A stretch of DNA of 64,000 bases from Anthoceros angustus (GCA_010909165.1 VJWM01000025.1:2604001-2668000), one strand, 5' to 3'. Positions 12,960-23,424 are shown, counted from the stretch's first letter. Numbers and translations: made by a program. Notes: a model not told the origin generated them from the letters alone.

Positions 12960-13460
12960 GCCTTGTCCGCGCGCACCCACTCCCGTTTGGCCGCACCACA
13001 GCGCTCCTCGTTCAGGAAGGCGGACTGCCGCACGGCTGGCGAACCCAAACGCCTTCCGCACAAACCCACCGCCTATTGCCTGCACCACCGAGCTCCCAAA
13101 TCCGGCCGTAGAAACCGGTTACGACTCCAAGCGGGTTCACGCAGATCCACTTCTCACACCTACTATTCCGCGAAAGCTCTAGCGAAGACATATAGGGACT
13201 CACCAGGAAAACCTCGCGGTGGCTGCCTCGAGTTCGCCGCCACCGCCTTCCGCCGCACCACAACGCTCCACGTTCCACGAAAAGGTGCCGCCGACGGACC
13301 AAACGCCCTCGCACAAGCCACCGCCTATTGCCCGCACCACCGAGCTACCAAATCCGGCCGTAGGCGGTTCCGACCCAAGCGACCTGCGCACAATCACCGT
13401 CACACCACCTATTGCCCGCGACATAGCTCTAGCAAAACCCATGTAGGGACTCCACATGGT
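12960..13460. repeat. Imperfect tandem duplication, about 260 bp unit
   Basis: The stretch with CACCGCCTATTGCC and the following CACCACCGAGCT-CCAAATCCGGCCGTAG at about 13066-13112 recurs at 13318-13366. The flanks also recur (AGCTCTAGC followed by TAGGGACTC at about 13170-13203 and 13423-13453). A minus-strand frame of 126 codons (13200-13580) starts with a hydrophobic stretch resembling a signal peptide. I could not identify it and do not call it a gene. Confidence 0.55.
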
Positions 13461-13866
13461 GACAACGTCCTCACTGCCGTCAAGGTTGAGCTCGCGATTC
13501 AGTGATGCATGCACAAATCCAATGCTTGTGAGTCTCAACATTAGGAGCACGGTGATGGAAGTGGATAACCTCATTATCACCCTTAAAAGTCAACGAGCAT
13601 CCGCTCGTTTCCGCCTCGCTTCCCCGTCGGTCACTTACGAGTTTGTATAATAAATTGTCCCTAGCATATATAGCAAGACTTAAACCAATAATATATCAAA
13701 TAAATCAATTTTCCAAATAAAAAATTAAATATATCTATGAAGTTAAAAGCGAATAGCCCTAAAAATATCGGTCAAAATGGGCATAATTTCAATTGTTAAG
13801 AAATCTGAACGTAATGCAAAACACCACTTAGAGACGGTTTCGCCCGTTTCCGAAATTAGTGGTCAC

Positions 13867-14439
13867 CTAACCATGCTCACACCCGCATGTCCCTCCCCCA
13901 CTTGGGCTTCGAGCTTGCTGATGGACTCCTCGACTTTTCCGAGTTGCTGGCGTTGGCCGGAGAGGGAGTTGCGCAACTCCTCGCAGGTGAGTTCCACCCC
14001 GTGGGTTCTTCCCTCCAGTTGTCGCAGAGTTGATTCTTGGGCTAACTCCTCCCCTGGCGGGTCCTGGCCTCCGGTGGATGCAGGTGGGTGGGCCCCGCTC
14101 AGGCTGATTCCACCCCGTGGGTTCTTCCCTCCGCTTGTCGCAGTTGATTCTTGGGCTAACTCCTCCCCTGGCGGGTCCTGGCCTCCGGTGGATGCAGGTG
14201 GGTGGGCCCCGCTCAGGCTGATTCCACCCCGTTTCGGTCGCCTCGCCGGATTCTGAGTTCGGGCGGATTTTCGGCGAGGCGCAGTTCAGTCCGATCGTCC
14301 CCACCACCAGCGGAACTTCCGCCTCCAGCGGGGCTTGGAGAAGGTGCAGGAGTTCCCGGCGTCGTCTCCTCGCCCCTTCCGCCTCCGTGGGCTCCTCGAC
14401 TCGCGTCTGGGTGGAAGTCAGATGTTGGGTGGAAGTCAT
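13867..14439 (-). pseudogene. Gag-like ORF downstream of a primer-binding site
   Basis: This open frame of about 190 codons lies on the minus strand a little downstream of a tRNA-Met-type primer-binding site, where gag is expected in an LTR retrotransposon. The product is Arg/Pro/Gly-rich. It carries an internal tandem duplication of about 116 bp (units starting at 13994 and 14110, partial third at 14224), giving repeated GWNQPERGPPTCIH blocks. No zinc knuckle or capsid motif is visible, so the assignment rests on position only. Confidence 0.4.
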
Positions 14440-14893
14440 ATGTCCGTCTTGGGAATTTCGGGAAGGATGGCGCGCCCGTCGGCGGACCCGATCTCCGATT
14501 CCCTCAAGTGGATGCTCCTCTTATTCCAGCGAAATCGCCGTCCACCTCCAAGACAAGAGGTAATCGCTCATGCCGGCCGTGCATGCGTGTGAATTTTCGT
14601 GTGTCCTCCTCGGGATGTCGCTAACCACACTGGTTGTGTGTTGCCTCAGGTATTCCCAACCGCGCCTCCGATCCTCCGGCCATGTTGATCGCCCACGCCG
14701 GTGGTGCGCTGCCTCACACAATCGGTGGGCGCCAACACGATTGCTCATGGCGACCCGACCTTGGTCGGGATTGGTCCCCTCCGCTGCGTCAGGGGCCCCC
14801 TGAATCGTGGGAGTCTCGCCTTCGTTGCGATTTGGGCCTGGCCTCGGGGATCACATGATCCTAGATCCGGGTGCAGTCTGAATCGTTGGACAG

Positions 14894-14907
14894 TGGCTCT
14901 GATACCA
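14894..14907 (-). promoter_or_regulatory. Primer-binding site complementary to initiator tRNA-Met
   Basis: The minus strand reads TGGTATCAGAGCCA, the usual plant retrotransposon primer-binding site for the 3' end of initiator tRNA-Met. It lies 4 bases from the proposed LTR edge at 14912 and faces the gag-like frame. Confidence 0.8.
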
Positions 14908-14911
14908 CAGA

Positions 14912-15262
14912 TGCTACGACCGTATACGCTAGCTTAGTGGAGATAGGACGGTTTTCATTCATTGTGATCGGGTCTTTATACATGTCTTTGAGGACTTGCC
15001 AAGAAAGGCGTCCACGCCCAACAACTGTGGTTGTTGGGCGTTAAAGGTTTGTTAAAGTTAGTTTTCCTAAGTAAAATATTTAATCCTGTTTAGCGGCTAG
15101 TTAATCTAGGGTTATTTACCGATTCGACTTAACGGCTACACAAAGATAGGTTCGCCAAAATCGTGTTCAACCCGTTGCTGTTTATACGATTCTCGTTAGG
15201 TACCTTCGGGTCGTTCCTGCCTCGTCCGACTATGGTGGGCGGCTTGTTCACGTAGCTACACG
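14912..15262 (-). mobile_element. LTR-like segment (boundaries tentative)
   Basis: On the minus strand the segment would run from TGTAGCTACG to CGTAGCA, with TG...CA ends and a short inverted match, followed 4 bases later by a primer-binding site. It contains direct T/A-rich promoter-like sequence and no gene, except that the last codons of the neighbouring integrase frame read into it. Its upper edge (15262) was chosen by the TG and the partial inverted repeat only. Confidence 0.45.
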
Positions 15263-16123
15263 CAGACTGGCCATTGTTGTGCGTGTGTCACAGCCTCCTT
15301 CTTCAAAGTCAAATCCCTTCCTTCCACCATCATAAGCCTCCTTCTGCATCATCTTCTCTTCATCCATCTTGACAAGTGAAATCCTCCTTACTTCATCCAG
15401 TTCACAGAGTTGAATCAAGCGGTCTTCATCATCCAGCACTGCAGCTTCAAGTATGGAAAAACCTTTGGTCGTAGCCACTAGCTGTGAAGGCACTCTTGCA
15501 ACAGCTCCATATTCCAAATCAAAAGGGGAGACATTCAGGGCAGCTTTTACTCTTGTTCTGATTGCCCACAACGTTCCATAAAGGTATTGATCCCACCTCC
15601 TTGGCTTTGACTCACATAACTTGGCTAAGACCTTGATGACAACCTTATTGGAACTCTCAGCCTGTCCATTAGCTATAGGGTGGTAAGGGGTAGCAAATTT
15701 ATGCTTGGAAACAAACAGCTTTGCCAGACTCTCTATGACAGTATTGATGAACTCTTTTCCTTGGTCACTCACTATCTCTAGGGGACAGCCAAATCTGGTT
15801 AGCACATGGTGGTAAAGAAAATCAGCTGTGTGCTCACCAGACAAGGTAGGTAAGGCTTCTGCTTCTACCCATTTAGTAGCATAATCAGTAGTGGTAATGA
15901 TGTAACTATTTCCGTTGTGGGTTGGAGGGTTAATAGGACCTATGCAGTCAAGCCCCCACTTACAAAAGGGTCCAGTAGGAAAAATAGGATGTAGTGACCC
16001 ACCTCTAAGACTGACCTTGGCAAACCTTTGACATTTTTCACACTGCTTATAGTAACCACGGATATCTCCCATCTTCGTCGGCCAGTAATACCCAGCTCTG
16101 AGGATCTTCTTTCCAGTGGCCAC
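15248..16123 (-). CDS. Ty3/gypsy integrase, C-terminal part of pol, uninterrupted frame
   Basis: Integrase inserts the element's DNA copy into the genome. The 291-codon frame begins inside the zinc-binding domain (WPTKMGDIRGYYKQCEKCQRF, split here as WPTKMGDIRGYY and CEKCQRF). It then shows the catalytic triad in proper order: first Asp in GLDCIGP, second Asp in IVSDQGKEF, and Glu in YHPIANGQAESSNK. After the core comes SPFDLEYGAV and a charged tail. There are no stops or frameshifts, which is unusual in this window and suggests recent origin or chance preservation. RT and RNase H are missing upstream: only about 47 bp separate the frame from a primer-binding-site-like sequence, so the element has a large internal deletion. 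The first Met is internal to the original polyprotein, not a true start. Confidence 0.92.
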   Translation of the reverse strand: MATGKKILRAGYYWPTKMGDIRGYYKQCEKCQRFAKVSLRGGSLHPIFPTGPFCKWGLDCIGPINPPTHNGNSYIITTTDYATKWVEAEALPTLSGEHTADFLYHHVLTRFGCPLEIVSDQGKEFINTVIESLAKLFVSKHKFATPYHPIANGQAESSNKVVIKVLAKLCESKPRRWDQYLYGTLWAIRTRVKAALNVSPFDLEYGAVARVPSQLVATTKGFSILEAAVLDDEDRLIQLCELDEVRRISLVKMDEEKMMQKEAYDGGRKGFDFEEGGCDTRTTMASLRVAT

Positions 16124-16170
16124 TTATATTAGAATCATCAAAACACCAGGTCTACTCAAACTTGTGCAGG

Positions 16171-16187
16171 TCCCGCCGGGGGTGCCA
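16171..16187 (-). promoter_or_regulatory. Second primer-binding-site-like sequence
   Basis: The minus strand reads TGGCACCCCCGGCGGGA, of the form TGG plus a GC-rich acceptor-stem complement, one base from the TGTTAAGG edge of the proposed LTR at 16189. The tRNA was not identified. Confidence 0.5.
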
Positions 16188-16188
16188 T

Positions 16189-16839
16189 TGTTAAGGTGTA
16201 TGTGACTTTAAGCGTCAACTATGTATCCGGACCTACAGACACATGCATGGGAAGGTAAGGTTACTAGACCGTATTCTTGCCCGTGACAAGATTGTACCAA
16301 ATACTGACAGGGTCACCCTTCAGACTATCAGCATATGGCGAGTTGAAACTGAGCGATGAACTGGCTGCAATGAACCCGATCAAGCTGTAGCATACGCATA
16401 CATCAAGGGTGATAGGGTGAGGTCAATGCAAGAGGATCTGCTCTTGAATTCACGGACCACGTCCACTCAACAGATTACACACAAATGGTTAGATTTGTCC
16501 TTCACACACCTTTCTGCACAAGAAATCAAGGTCACAGTGCGAGAGTTTAAGAGAGCGTGGCCCCAACGTCAATAAGGGAGAGATCCTCTTAAGCATGGGC
16601 ACAGGGATACAGGCTCTCGGCCTATTCTTGTTGTACTTGCCCCAGAGCAGGAAAATGGAATACAATTTTATAGGATGTCCAAGGCATCTTTTCCTACGCT
16701 TAACTGATGTGATCTTGTAAGTTGTGGCCACTCACGTTTTCCCATAGCCTTTCATAGCTCCTGGATGCCCGCTCTCATGTCCACAGTACTCATGCTGGCT
16801 CTTTTTTGACAGAAGCACAATCTAATCTTCCTCCTAACA
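16189..16839 (-). mobile_element. Probable LTR, 651 bp, minus orientation
   Basis: The segment has TGTTA...TAACA ends on either strand and a primer-binding-like site directly after it on the minus strand. A TATAAAA box on the minus strand (16666-16672) sits inside, as expected for the U3 promoter. It would be the 5' LTR of the element carrying the integrase at 15.25-16.12 kb. No second copy of this LTR is present in the window, so the boundaries cannot be confirmed here. Confidence 0.5.
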
Positions 16840-16999
16840 GTACCTTCGTGTAGTTGGCCCCCAATCCGCCTAGTTTATTGGGAACTCTATTAATGAGATC
16901 CTTCCCAACTTTTTTCTTAGTGAATATAGAGAATTTATATAGATATTTCTTCGAAGTATATATCGAAGTCCCGTGCTGGAATTTGATCTGGAGTAACCC

Positions 17000-17562
17000 C
17001 TCGGGCATTAACAACTACGGAGCACTAACAACTGAAGTAACCTGCAGGGCACTATCAATCAGAGTAACCCGGCCCATAGGGCATTAACAGGGCACTATCA
17101 ATCAGAGTAATCCCATAGGGCATTAACAACCGAGGTAAACCCTTAGGGCACTATAAATTAGAATAACCCCATAGCACACTATCAACCCCATGTGGCACTA
17201 CCAAATGGAGTAACCCTTTAGGGCACTAGCAATTGGAGTAGGGCACTAGCAACGGGAGTAACCTCGTAGGGCAATAGCGATTGGCAGCCCTGCACCTCGT
17301 AGGGCAATAGCAATTGGCGGCCCTGCACCTAGTAGAGCACTAGCAATTGGCAGCCTCGTAGGGCACTAGCAACTGGCAGTGCACCTCCTAGGGCACTAGC
17401 AATTGGCAGTGCACCTCCTAGGGCACTAGCAACTAGCAGCCCTGCACCTCCTCGGGCACTAGCAACTGGCAGCCCTGCACCTCCTAGGGCACTAGCAACT
17501 GGCAGCCCTGCACCTCCTAGGGCACTAGCAACTAGCGGCCCTACACAATAAGGAGATGTGGA
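17000..17562. repeat. Minisatellite: GGGCACTAGCAACTGGCAG family
   Basis: Imperfect tandem units of roughly 25-45 bp built on AGGGCACTAGCAA, TGGCAGCCCTGCACCTCCT and, towards the left end, GGGCATTAACAA and GAGTAACCC. The units become more uniform to the right (17380-17545). On the minus strand the regular part gives a repeated ASALGGA peptide, which I regard as a by-product. Confidence 0.85.
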
Positions 17563-17564
17563 CA

Positions 17565-18005
17565 TGATGTTTATAGATGGGGGATGGACAACACCCCATC
17601 CAAGTACTGATCCTTATAGCTGAAGGATGGGCAACACCCTATCCAAGCGGACATGATGTTTATAGATGGGGATGGGCAACACCCCATCCAAGTACTGATC
17701 CTTATAGCTAGGGGATGGGCTACACCCTATCCACGTGGACATGATGTTTATAGCTAGGGGATGGATAGCTCCCTATCCAAGTACTGATCCTTATAGATGG
17801 GGGATGGGCAAAACCCCATCCAAGTGGACATGATCATTATAGCTAGATAGGCGGACCCATCCACGTGACATGATGTTTATAGCTAGGATGGATAGCTCCC
17901 TATCCAAGTACTGATCCTTATAGATGGGGGATGGGCAAAACCCCATCCAAGTGGACATGATCATTATAGCTAGGGGATAGGCAGCACCCCATCCACGTAC
18001 TGATC
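17565..18005. repeat. Satellite array, left part (about 60 and 120 bp periodicity)
   Basis: Repeats built from GGGGATGGGCAACACCCCATCCAA (two halves: GGGGATGGGC and ACCCCATCC, an imperfect palindrome) followed by GTACTGATCCTTATAG or GTGGACATGATGTTTATAG, alternating to give a higher-order period of about 120 bp. The array stops abruptly at 18005 and resumes at 22728, showing that the sequence between was inserted into it. Confidence 0.88.
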
Positions 18006-18034
18006 CCCTACTAAAAAGGGCAGCCTATGTTACA
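18006..18034 (+). repeat. Left terminal inverted repeat of the CACTA-like element
   Basis: This is the left end, starting CCCTACTAAAAAGGGCAG, directly preceded by ATC (18003-18005). It is followed by TGTTACA motifs. Confidence 0.85.
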
Positions 18035-18469
18035 ATCGTTGTTGCAATTTTATGTTACACTTCTAACTTGCAACATCATTTGGAGGCTTGGTATTGAGTT
18101 TGTCATTTCTTTCCCCAAGTGGGCCTACAATCTTAACGAACTGGCTCTCTCTCCTACCACTTCACCCTCTTAACTACATCCCTCTCTCATACGCATTGTT
18201 TATGAATTCCCTCATGCAATTGCAACATGATCAGAATAAGGACCCTCTCTCTTCTCTCCCTCCCCATCTTTATTACACCCCATTGGGAGTACAATTAGTT
18301 AATGTTTTTCCTAGCGCTCTTCTTTGCACTCTCTCTTCACAACTATTTGTTAATGGTGCCCGGACACGAATATCACAAACATGCCCATTGGCATCACCTT
18401 TAAAGGTGACCTAAACATAATATTATTTACCTATATCTAAGTGGGTCCGATGCTCACTCTGTGTTCGGA

Positions 18470-18845
18470 GGCAAGGAAGGAGGAGAGGAGGGAGGAGGCG
18501 GAGGGAGGAGGGAGGAAGAGAGGAGAGGAGGAGGAGGCAAGGAGGAAAAGGGGAGAGGGATCCGAGGTAGAGGAGGAGGAGGGAGGAGGAGGAGGAGGAG
18601 AGGAGGAAGGGGAGAGGCAATGAGGAAAAGGGGAGAGGGATCGAGGTAGAGAGGAGGAGGAGGAGGAGGAGGAGAGGGAGGCGAGAGGGAAGGAGGAGGA
18701 GGAGGAGGCGAAAGGGGAGGGGAGATTATAAGGAGGAGGAGGAAGATGGAAAGAAGAGGAGCAAGAGGAGGGGGAAGAGGAGGAGAGGGAAAGAAGAGGA
18801 GGGGTAGATGGGAAGGAGGAGGAGGGAGAGGGAAAGGAAGAGGCC
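18470..18845 (+). repeat. GGA/GGAG purine array 1
   Basis: Almost pure purine on the plus strand, mostly GGA triplets with AAAAGGGGAGAGGGATCGAGGTAGA interruptions at intervals. Long open frames here (Glu/Gly/Arg-rich on plus, Ser/Pro/Leu-rich on minus) result from the repeat and are not genes. Confidence 0.95.
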
Positions 18846-19044
18846 GTTCCATGCTGTGATTTCAAGTAAAGACCCGTTCAAGTCTGATTTCTAGTCTCAA
18901 TTTTCTGATGCGTAACGATGTGACATGACGTAGGATGGATGGTGGCGGGATCACGTGTACACCGCATCTTGTACTTCCAATCATGATTTCCTCTCAAATT
19001 TTTCATGCGTAACTAGCTAGTGTGATTTGATGTTAGAAGGCGAT

Positions 19045-19470
19045 AGGCAAGGAGGAAAAGGGGACGGGATCCGAGGTAGATAAGGAGGAGGAGGAGGAGG
19101 AGGAGCAGGAGAGTCAAGGAGGAAAAGGGGAGAGGGATGAGGTAGAGGAGGAGGAGGAGGAGGGAGGAGGGAGGAAAAGGGGAGAGGATCGAGGTAGAGG
19201 AGGAGGAGGAGGAGGAGGAGGAGGAAAAGGGGAGAGGGATGGAGGAGAGAGGAGGAGGAGGAGGGGGCAAGGAGGAGGGGAGAGAGGAGAGGAGGAGGAG
19301 GAGGAGGAGGAGGCAAGGAGGAGGGAGAGGAGGAGGAGGAGGAGGAGGAGGAGGAGGAGGAGGAGGAGGTAGAGGAGGAAAAGGGGAGAGGGATGAGGTA
19401 GAGGAGGAGGAGGAGGAGGAGGAAGGAGGGGAGATGGGAAGGAGGAGGGGAGGGAAAGGAAGAGGAGGAG
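19045..19470 (+). repeat. GGA purine array 2
   Basis: Same structure as array 1, with the longest uninterrupted GGA run around 19328-19370. Confidence 0.95.
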
Positions 19471-20284
19471 GCCCGTTCCATGCTGATTTCAAGTAGAGAC
19501 CCATTCCATGCTGTGATTTCCAATCTCAATTTTTGTGATGCGTAACCAGTGACATGATGTTGGTGAAGGGATGGTGGCAGGGCGGGATCACGTGTACAGC
19601 AAGCGGATCTTGTACTTGCAGCATTGCAAGGTCAAGCCAAGACTGTTCCAATCGTGATTTTCTCTCAAATTTTCAATGCGTAACTAGCTAGTGTGATTTG
19701 ATGTTAGAGAAGGCGATAGTAGCATGGCGGGTGTCTGTACATGTACAATTGCAAGTAGTTGCAAGGCCAAGACCCATTCCATGCTGTTATTTCTTATCTC
19801 AAATTTTCAATGCGTAACTAGCTAGTGTGATTTGATGTTAGAGAAGGCGATAGTAGCATGGCGGGTGTCTGTACATGTACAATTGCAAGTAGTTGCAAGG
19901 CCAAGACCCATTCCATGTCATTTCTTTCCCCAAGTGGGCCTACAATCTTAACACGAACTGGCTCTCTCTCCTACCACTTCACCCTCTTAACTACATCCCT
20001 CTCTCATACGCATTGTTTATGAATTTCCTCATGCAATTGCAACATGGTATGTAACAAGGACCCTCTCTCTCTTCTCTCCAGTCCCCATCTTTATTACACC
20101 CCATTGGGAGTACAATTAGTTAATGTTTTTCCTAGCTCTTCTTTGCACTCTCTCTTCACAACTATTTGTTAATGGTGCCGACACAATATCACAAACATGC
20201 CCATTGGCATCACCTTTAAAGGTGACCTAAACATAATATTATTTACCTATGTCTAAGTTCGTTAGAGGCTCACTCTATGTTGAG

Positions 20285-20656
20285 GCAAGGAGAAGGAGGA
20301 GAGAGGAGGGAGGAAGGGGAGAGGAGGGGAGGAGGAGGGAGGAAGAGGAGAGGAGAGGAGGAGGGAGGGGAGGAAAAGGGGAGAGGATCGAGGTAGAGGA
20401 GGAGGAGGAGTAGGAGGAGGAGGAGGAGAGGAGGAAGGGGAGGCAATGAGGAAAAGGGGAGAGGGATCGAGGTAGAGGAGGAGGAGGAGGAGGGAGGAGG
20501 GAGGGGAGAGGAGGAGGAGGAGAGAGGAGGCGGAGGAGATTATAAGGAGGAGGAGGGAAGATGGAAAGAAGAGGAGCAAGAGGAGGGGAGGGAGGAGGGA
20601 GGGGAGAAGAGGAGGGGTAGATGGGAAGGAGGAGGAGGGAGAGGGAAAGGAAGAGG
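20285..20656 (+). repeat. GGA purine array 3
   Basis: Counterpart of array 1 in the second 1.8-kb unit, with the order of sub-blocks kept and several small deletions. Confidence 0.95.
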
Positions 20657-20869
20657 CCCGTTCCATGCTGTGATTTCAAGTAAAGACCCGTTCAAGGTGA
20701 TTTCTAGTCTCAATTTTCAGCGATGCGTAACGATGTGACATGACGTAGGTGACGGATGGTGGCGGGCATGATCACGTGTACACCCACACCATCTTGTACT
20801 TCCAATCATGATTTCCTCTCAAATTTTCAGGCATTAACTAGCTAGTGTGATTTGATGTTAGAGAAGGCG

Positions 20870-21282
20870 ATAGGCAAGGAGGAAAAGGGGACGGGATCCG
20901 AGGTAGATAAGGAGGAGGAGGAGGAGGGCGGGAGAGTCAAGGAGGAAAAGGGGAGAGGGATCGAGGTAGAGGAGGAGGAGGAGGAGGAGGCAAGGAGGAA
21001 AAGGGGGAGGGATCGAGGAGGAGGAGGAGGAGGAGGAGGCGAGGAGGGGAGAGGAGGGGAGGGAGGAGGAGGAGGAGGAGGGAGGAGGAGGAGAGATCGG
21101 AGAGGGAGGAGGAGGAGGAGGAGGCAAGGAGGAGGGGAGAGGAGGAGGAGGAGGAGGAGGAGGAGGAGGAGGAGGAGGAGGAAAAGGGGAGAGGGATCGA
21201 GGAGAGGAGGAGGAGGAGGAGGAGGAGGAGGAGGGGAGATGGGAAGAAGGAGGAGGGGAGAGGGAAAGGAAGAGGAGGAGGC
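20870..21282 (+). repeat. GGA purine array 4
   Basis: Counterpart of array 2 in the second 1.8-kb unit, with a GGA run around 21136-21183. Confidence 0.95.
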
Positions 21283-22320
21283 CCGTTCCATGTGATTTCA
21301 AGTAGAGACCCATTCCATGCTATGATTTCCAGTCTCAATTTTCAGTGATGCGTAACCGTGACATGATGTTGGTGAAGGGATGGTGGCAAGGCGGGATCAC
21401 GTGTACACCGCGGATCTTGTACTTGCGAGGCATTGCAAGGAAGGCCAAGACCTGTCCATCGTGATTTTCTCTCAAATTTTCAGCTATGCGTAACTAGCTA
21501 GTGTGATTTGATGTTAGAGAAGGCGATAGTAGCATGGCGGGTGTCTGTACATGTACAATTGCAAGTAGTTGCAAGGAAGGCCAAGACCCATTCCATCGTT
21601 ATTTCTTATCTCAAATTTTCAATGCGTAACGACTATGATGTGAAGTTAGGGAAGGCGGTGGAAGAATGGAGGGGTTTCATGTACATGTATAGCTGCAAGG
21701 TGAGGCCAAGACCCATTCCATCGTGATTTTCTACCTCAAATTTTATTTGATGCGTGACCACCGTGATGTGACATTAGAGAAGGCGATGCTAGTAGGGGCG
21801 GTCTTGGGTGAATAGGTGACAAGGCTGAACGGTAGGAGGGATGTGTTTAGAGGGCAGATCCGGTCGTAGCACAAAGAAGGGCGAGTGTCTTGTCACCGGC
21901 AAATGTAATGTGTTGAGTGTGGGCGGTGAAAACAACACAAGGGAGTGGAAGAGGCGGGTGGCAGAGGAGGATAGGAGTGGAGCAACCAACAGCAGCCATG
22001 GTCGAGGCAGGGGCAAAAAGGCGCGTAACGGACATGAGGCAGTTGTCTAGGGGGAGAGAGAAGGAGGGAGGACTTGGAGCCAAACAACCCCACGCCGCAT
22101 AGCAAACATGGGTCCACGTAGCACAAACTCGTAGGCACAAAAGGCACTGAGTGCTCAAGGACAAACTAGTAAACGTATCGTGGACGTGTACAAAGTATGT
22201 ACGTTATCCGTGTGACGTATATGCTTATTTTATATAAAATAGAATATGACCATATATCACAGGAAATTACCATATAGTATATGTTACCATGAACAATACG
22301 TGTATTTTACAAAGAATGTA

Positions 22321-22352
22321 TTCATATATATATATATATATATATGTGTGTA
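22321..22352. repeat. (TA)n microsatellite
   Basis: About a dozen TA dinucleotides followed by TGTGTG. Confidence 0.9.
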
Positions 22353-22699
22353 TTCATACGAGTATCGGTGGGAACTACTAAGTAAAACTAGGTATTCCAT
22401 AGGGTAATAGTAGTAAAAAGAGGAAGGTAGATGGGGAGGAGGTTCGGTACCAAGTCTGCAAAATTGTAACAAGAGACGATGTAACACTTTGGTTGTTGCA
22501 ATTATGTTGAAATTTTGAGAGGGGACACAAACCACCTCTCACTACATTGCAACATAATTGCAACAAGACTAACATGATCAGAATAAGGTGGAGGGTTGGT
22601 TTCCAAACCTAACTGTAACAAGGGGTCCCAAAAGTGTAACAAGACCCCAAGATTTTAACATAATTGCAATAAAGGGGGGTCCAAATCTTAATATAAAGT

Positions 22700-22727
22700 G
22701 TAACATGACTGCCCTTTTCTAGTAGGG
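22700..22727 (-). repeat. Right terminal inverted repeat of the CACTA-like element
   Basis: The reverse complement starts CCCTACTAGAAAAGGGCAG. It differs from the left end by a one-base indel and about two further changes. It is directly followed by ATC (22728-22730). Confidence 0.85.
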
Positions 22728-23060
22728 ATCGTTATAGTTGGGGGATGATGTTTATAAGTAGGGGATGGGCAGCACCCCATCCAAGTACTGACCCTTATAG
22801 TTGGGGGATGGGCAGCACCCCATCCAACTACTGATCCTTATAGTTGGAGGATGGGTAGCACCCCATCCAAGTAGCATGATGTTTACAGTTGGGGGATAAG
22901 CATCACCCATCCAACTATTGACCCTTATAGTTGGGGGATGGGCAGCACCCCATCCAAGAACTGATCCTTATAGCTTTAGGAATGGGTAGCACCCCATCCA
23001 AGTGGCATGATATTTACAGCTAAAGGATGGGCAACACCCCATCCAAGTATTGATTGGTCC
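22728..23060. repeat. Satellite array, right part
   Basis: Same satellite as 17565-18005 (GGGGATGGGCAGCACCCCATCCAA plus TACTGATCCTTATAG or TAGCATGATGTTTACAG). Variants differ slightly from the left block, for example TTATAGTTGGGGG here against TTATAGCTAGGGG on the left. Confidence 0.88.
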
Positions 23061-23424
23061 AAAAAGACGCGTAACTAGGGAGTTCCAATGAACTCATGTC
23101 TACATGTCACTCCTTGAAGGAGGATGCTTTGTGACTGGGACTTTAGATCTTCCTCTCCTCTATTTCATTTTATTTCACAATTATTTGCATGCCTTGATAA
23201 GGGAACCTGATATGCCCCTTGACAATAGGGGTCTGACCCAATGAGCTTTTACGGAAAAAATATTTTTTATTTTTTAGAATAATAATAATAATAATAAATT
23301 TCTTATGTTGTAGATGTCTTCCTTTTTCCTTTTTGATGTTTTGTACTACCTCAAGAAAAGCAGCAAAGGCGTTTGATTCTCTCGGCATTATTTCTTTGAA
23401 GGAATCTCTGATAACCTACCTTTT

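Larger units (their letters stand above)
18100..21590. repeat. Internal tandem duplication of about 1.8 kb inside the CACTA-like element
   Basis: The sequence from CATTTCTTTCCCCAAGTGGG at about 18101 recurs at about 19917 and stays alignable through two purine blocks each. The second copy carries several small deletions. Each unit holds a C/T-rich leader of about 340 bp, two GGA-rich blocks, and spacers with GCGTAACTAGCTAGTGTGATTT. Confidence 0.85.
18006..22727. mobile_element. CACTA-like non-autonomous DNA transposon, 4.72 kb, with TIRs and 3-bp target duplication
   Basis: The left end reads CCCTACTAAAAAGGGCAG and the right end, reverse complemented, reads CCCTACTAGAAAAGGGCAG. Both go on into (C/T)C(T)ATGTTACA, giving an inverted repeat of about 28 bp. 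The trinucleotide ATC flanks both sides (18003-18005 and 22728-22730). The surrounding satellite would rejoin as CTGATC-TTATAG, matching intact units of that satellite. A 3-bp target duplication and a CNCTA-TAGAAAA-type terminus are features of plant CACTA (En/Spm) elements. TGTAACA and TTGCAACA motifs are dense near both ends, like CACTA subterminal repeats. The interior is purine-rich low-complexity DNA with no transposase, so the copy would depend on an autonomous relative. Confidence 0.85.

Noticed and set aside
13200-13580. 126-codon frame with a signal-peptide-like start
   Set aside because: The rest lies across the 260-bp tandem duplication and has Gly/Arg-rich composition without a known domain; the plus strand is open too.
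17329-17565. 78-codon Ala/Gly/Leu repeat protein on the minus strand
   Set aside because: It is the minisatellite read in one frame, with no motif or neighbouring gene parts.
17000-18005. Regular repeats that could be taken for a CRISPR array
   Set aside because: Units are imperfect and directly tandem without unique spacers, and the genome is eukaryotic with no cas genes.
18423-21338. Long open frames of 60-170 codons on both strands in the GGA arrays
   Set aside because: They encode only Glu/Gly/Arg or Ser/Pro/Leu runs and are open in several frames at once, as expected from a stop-free triplet repeat.
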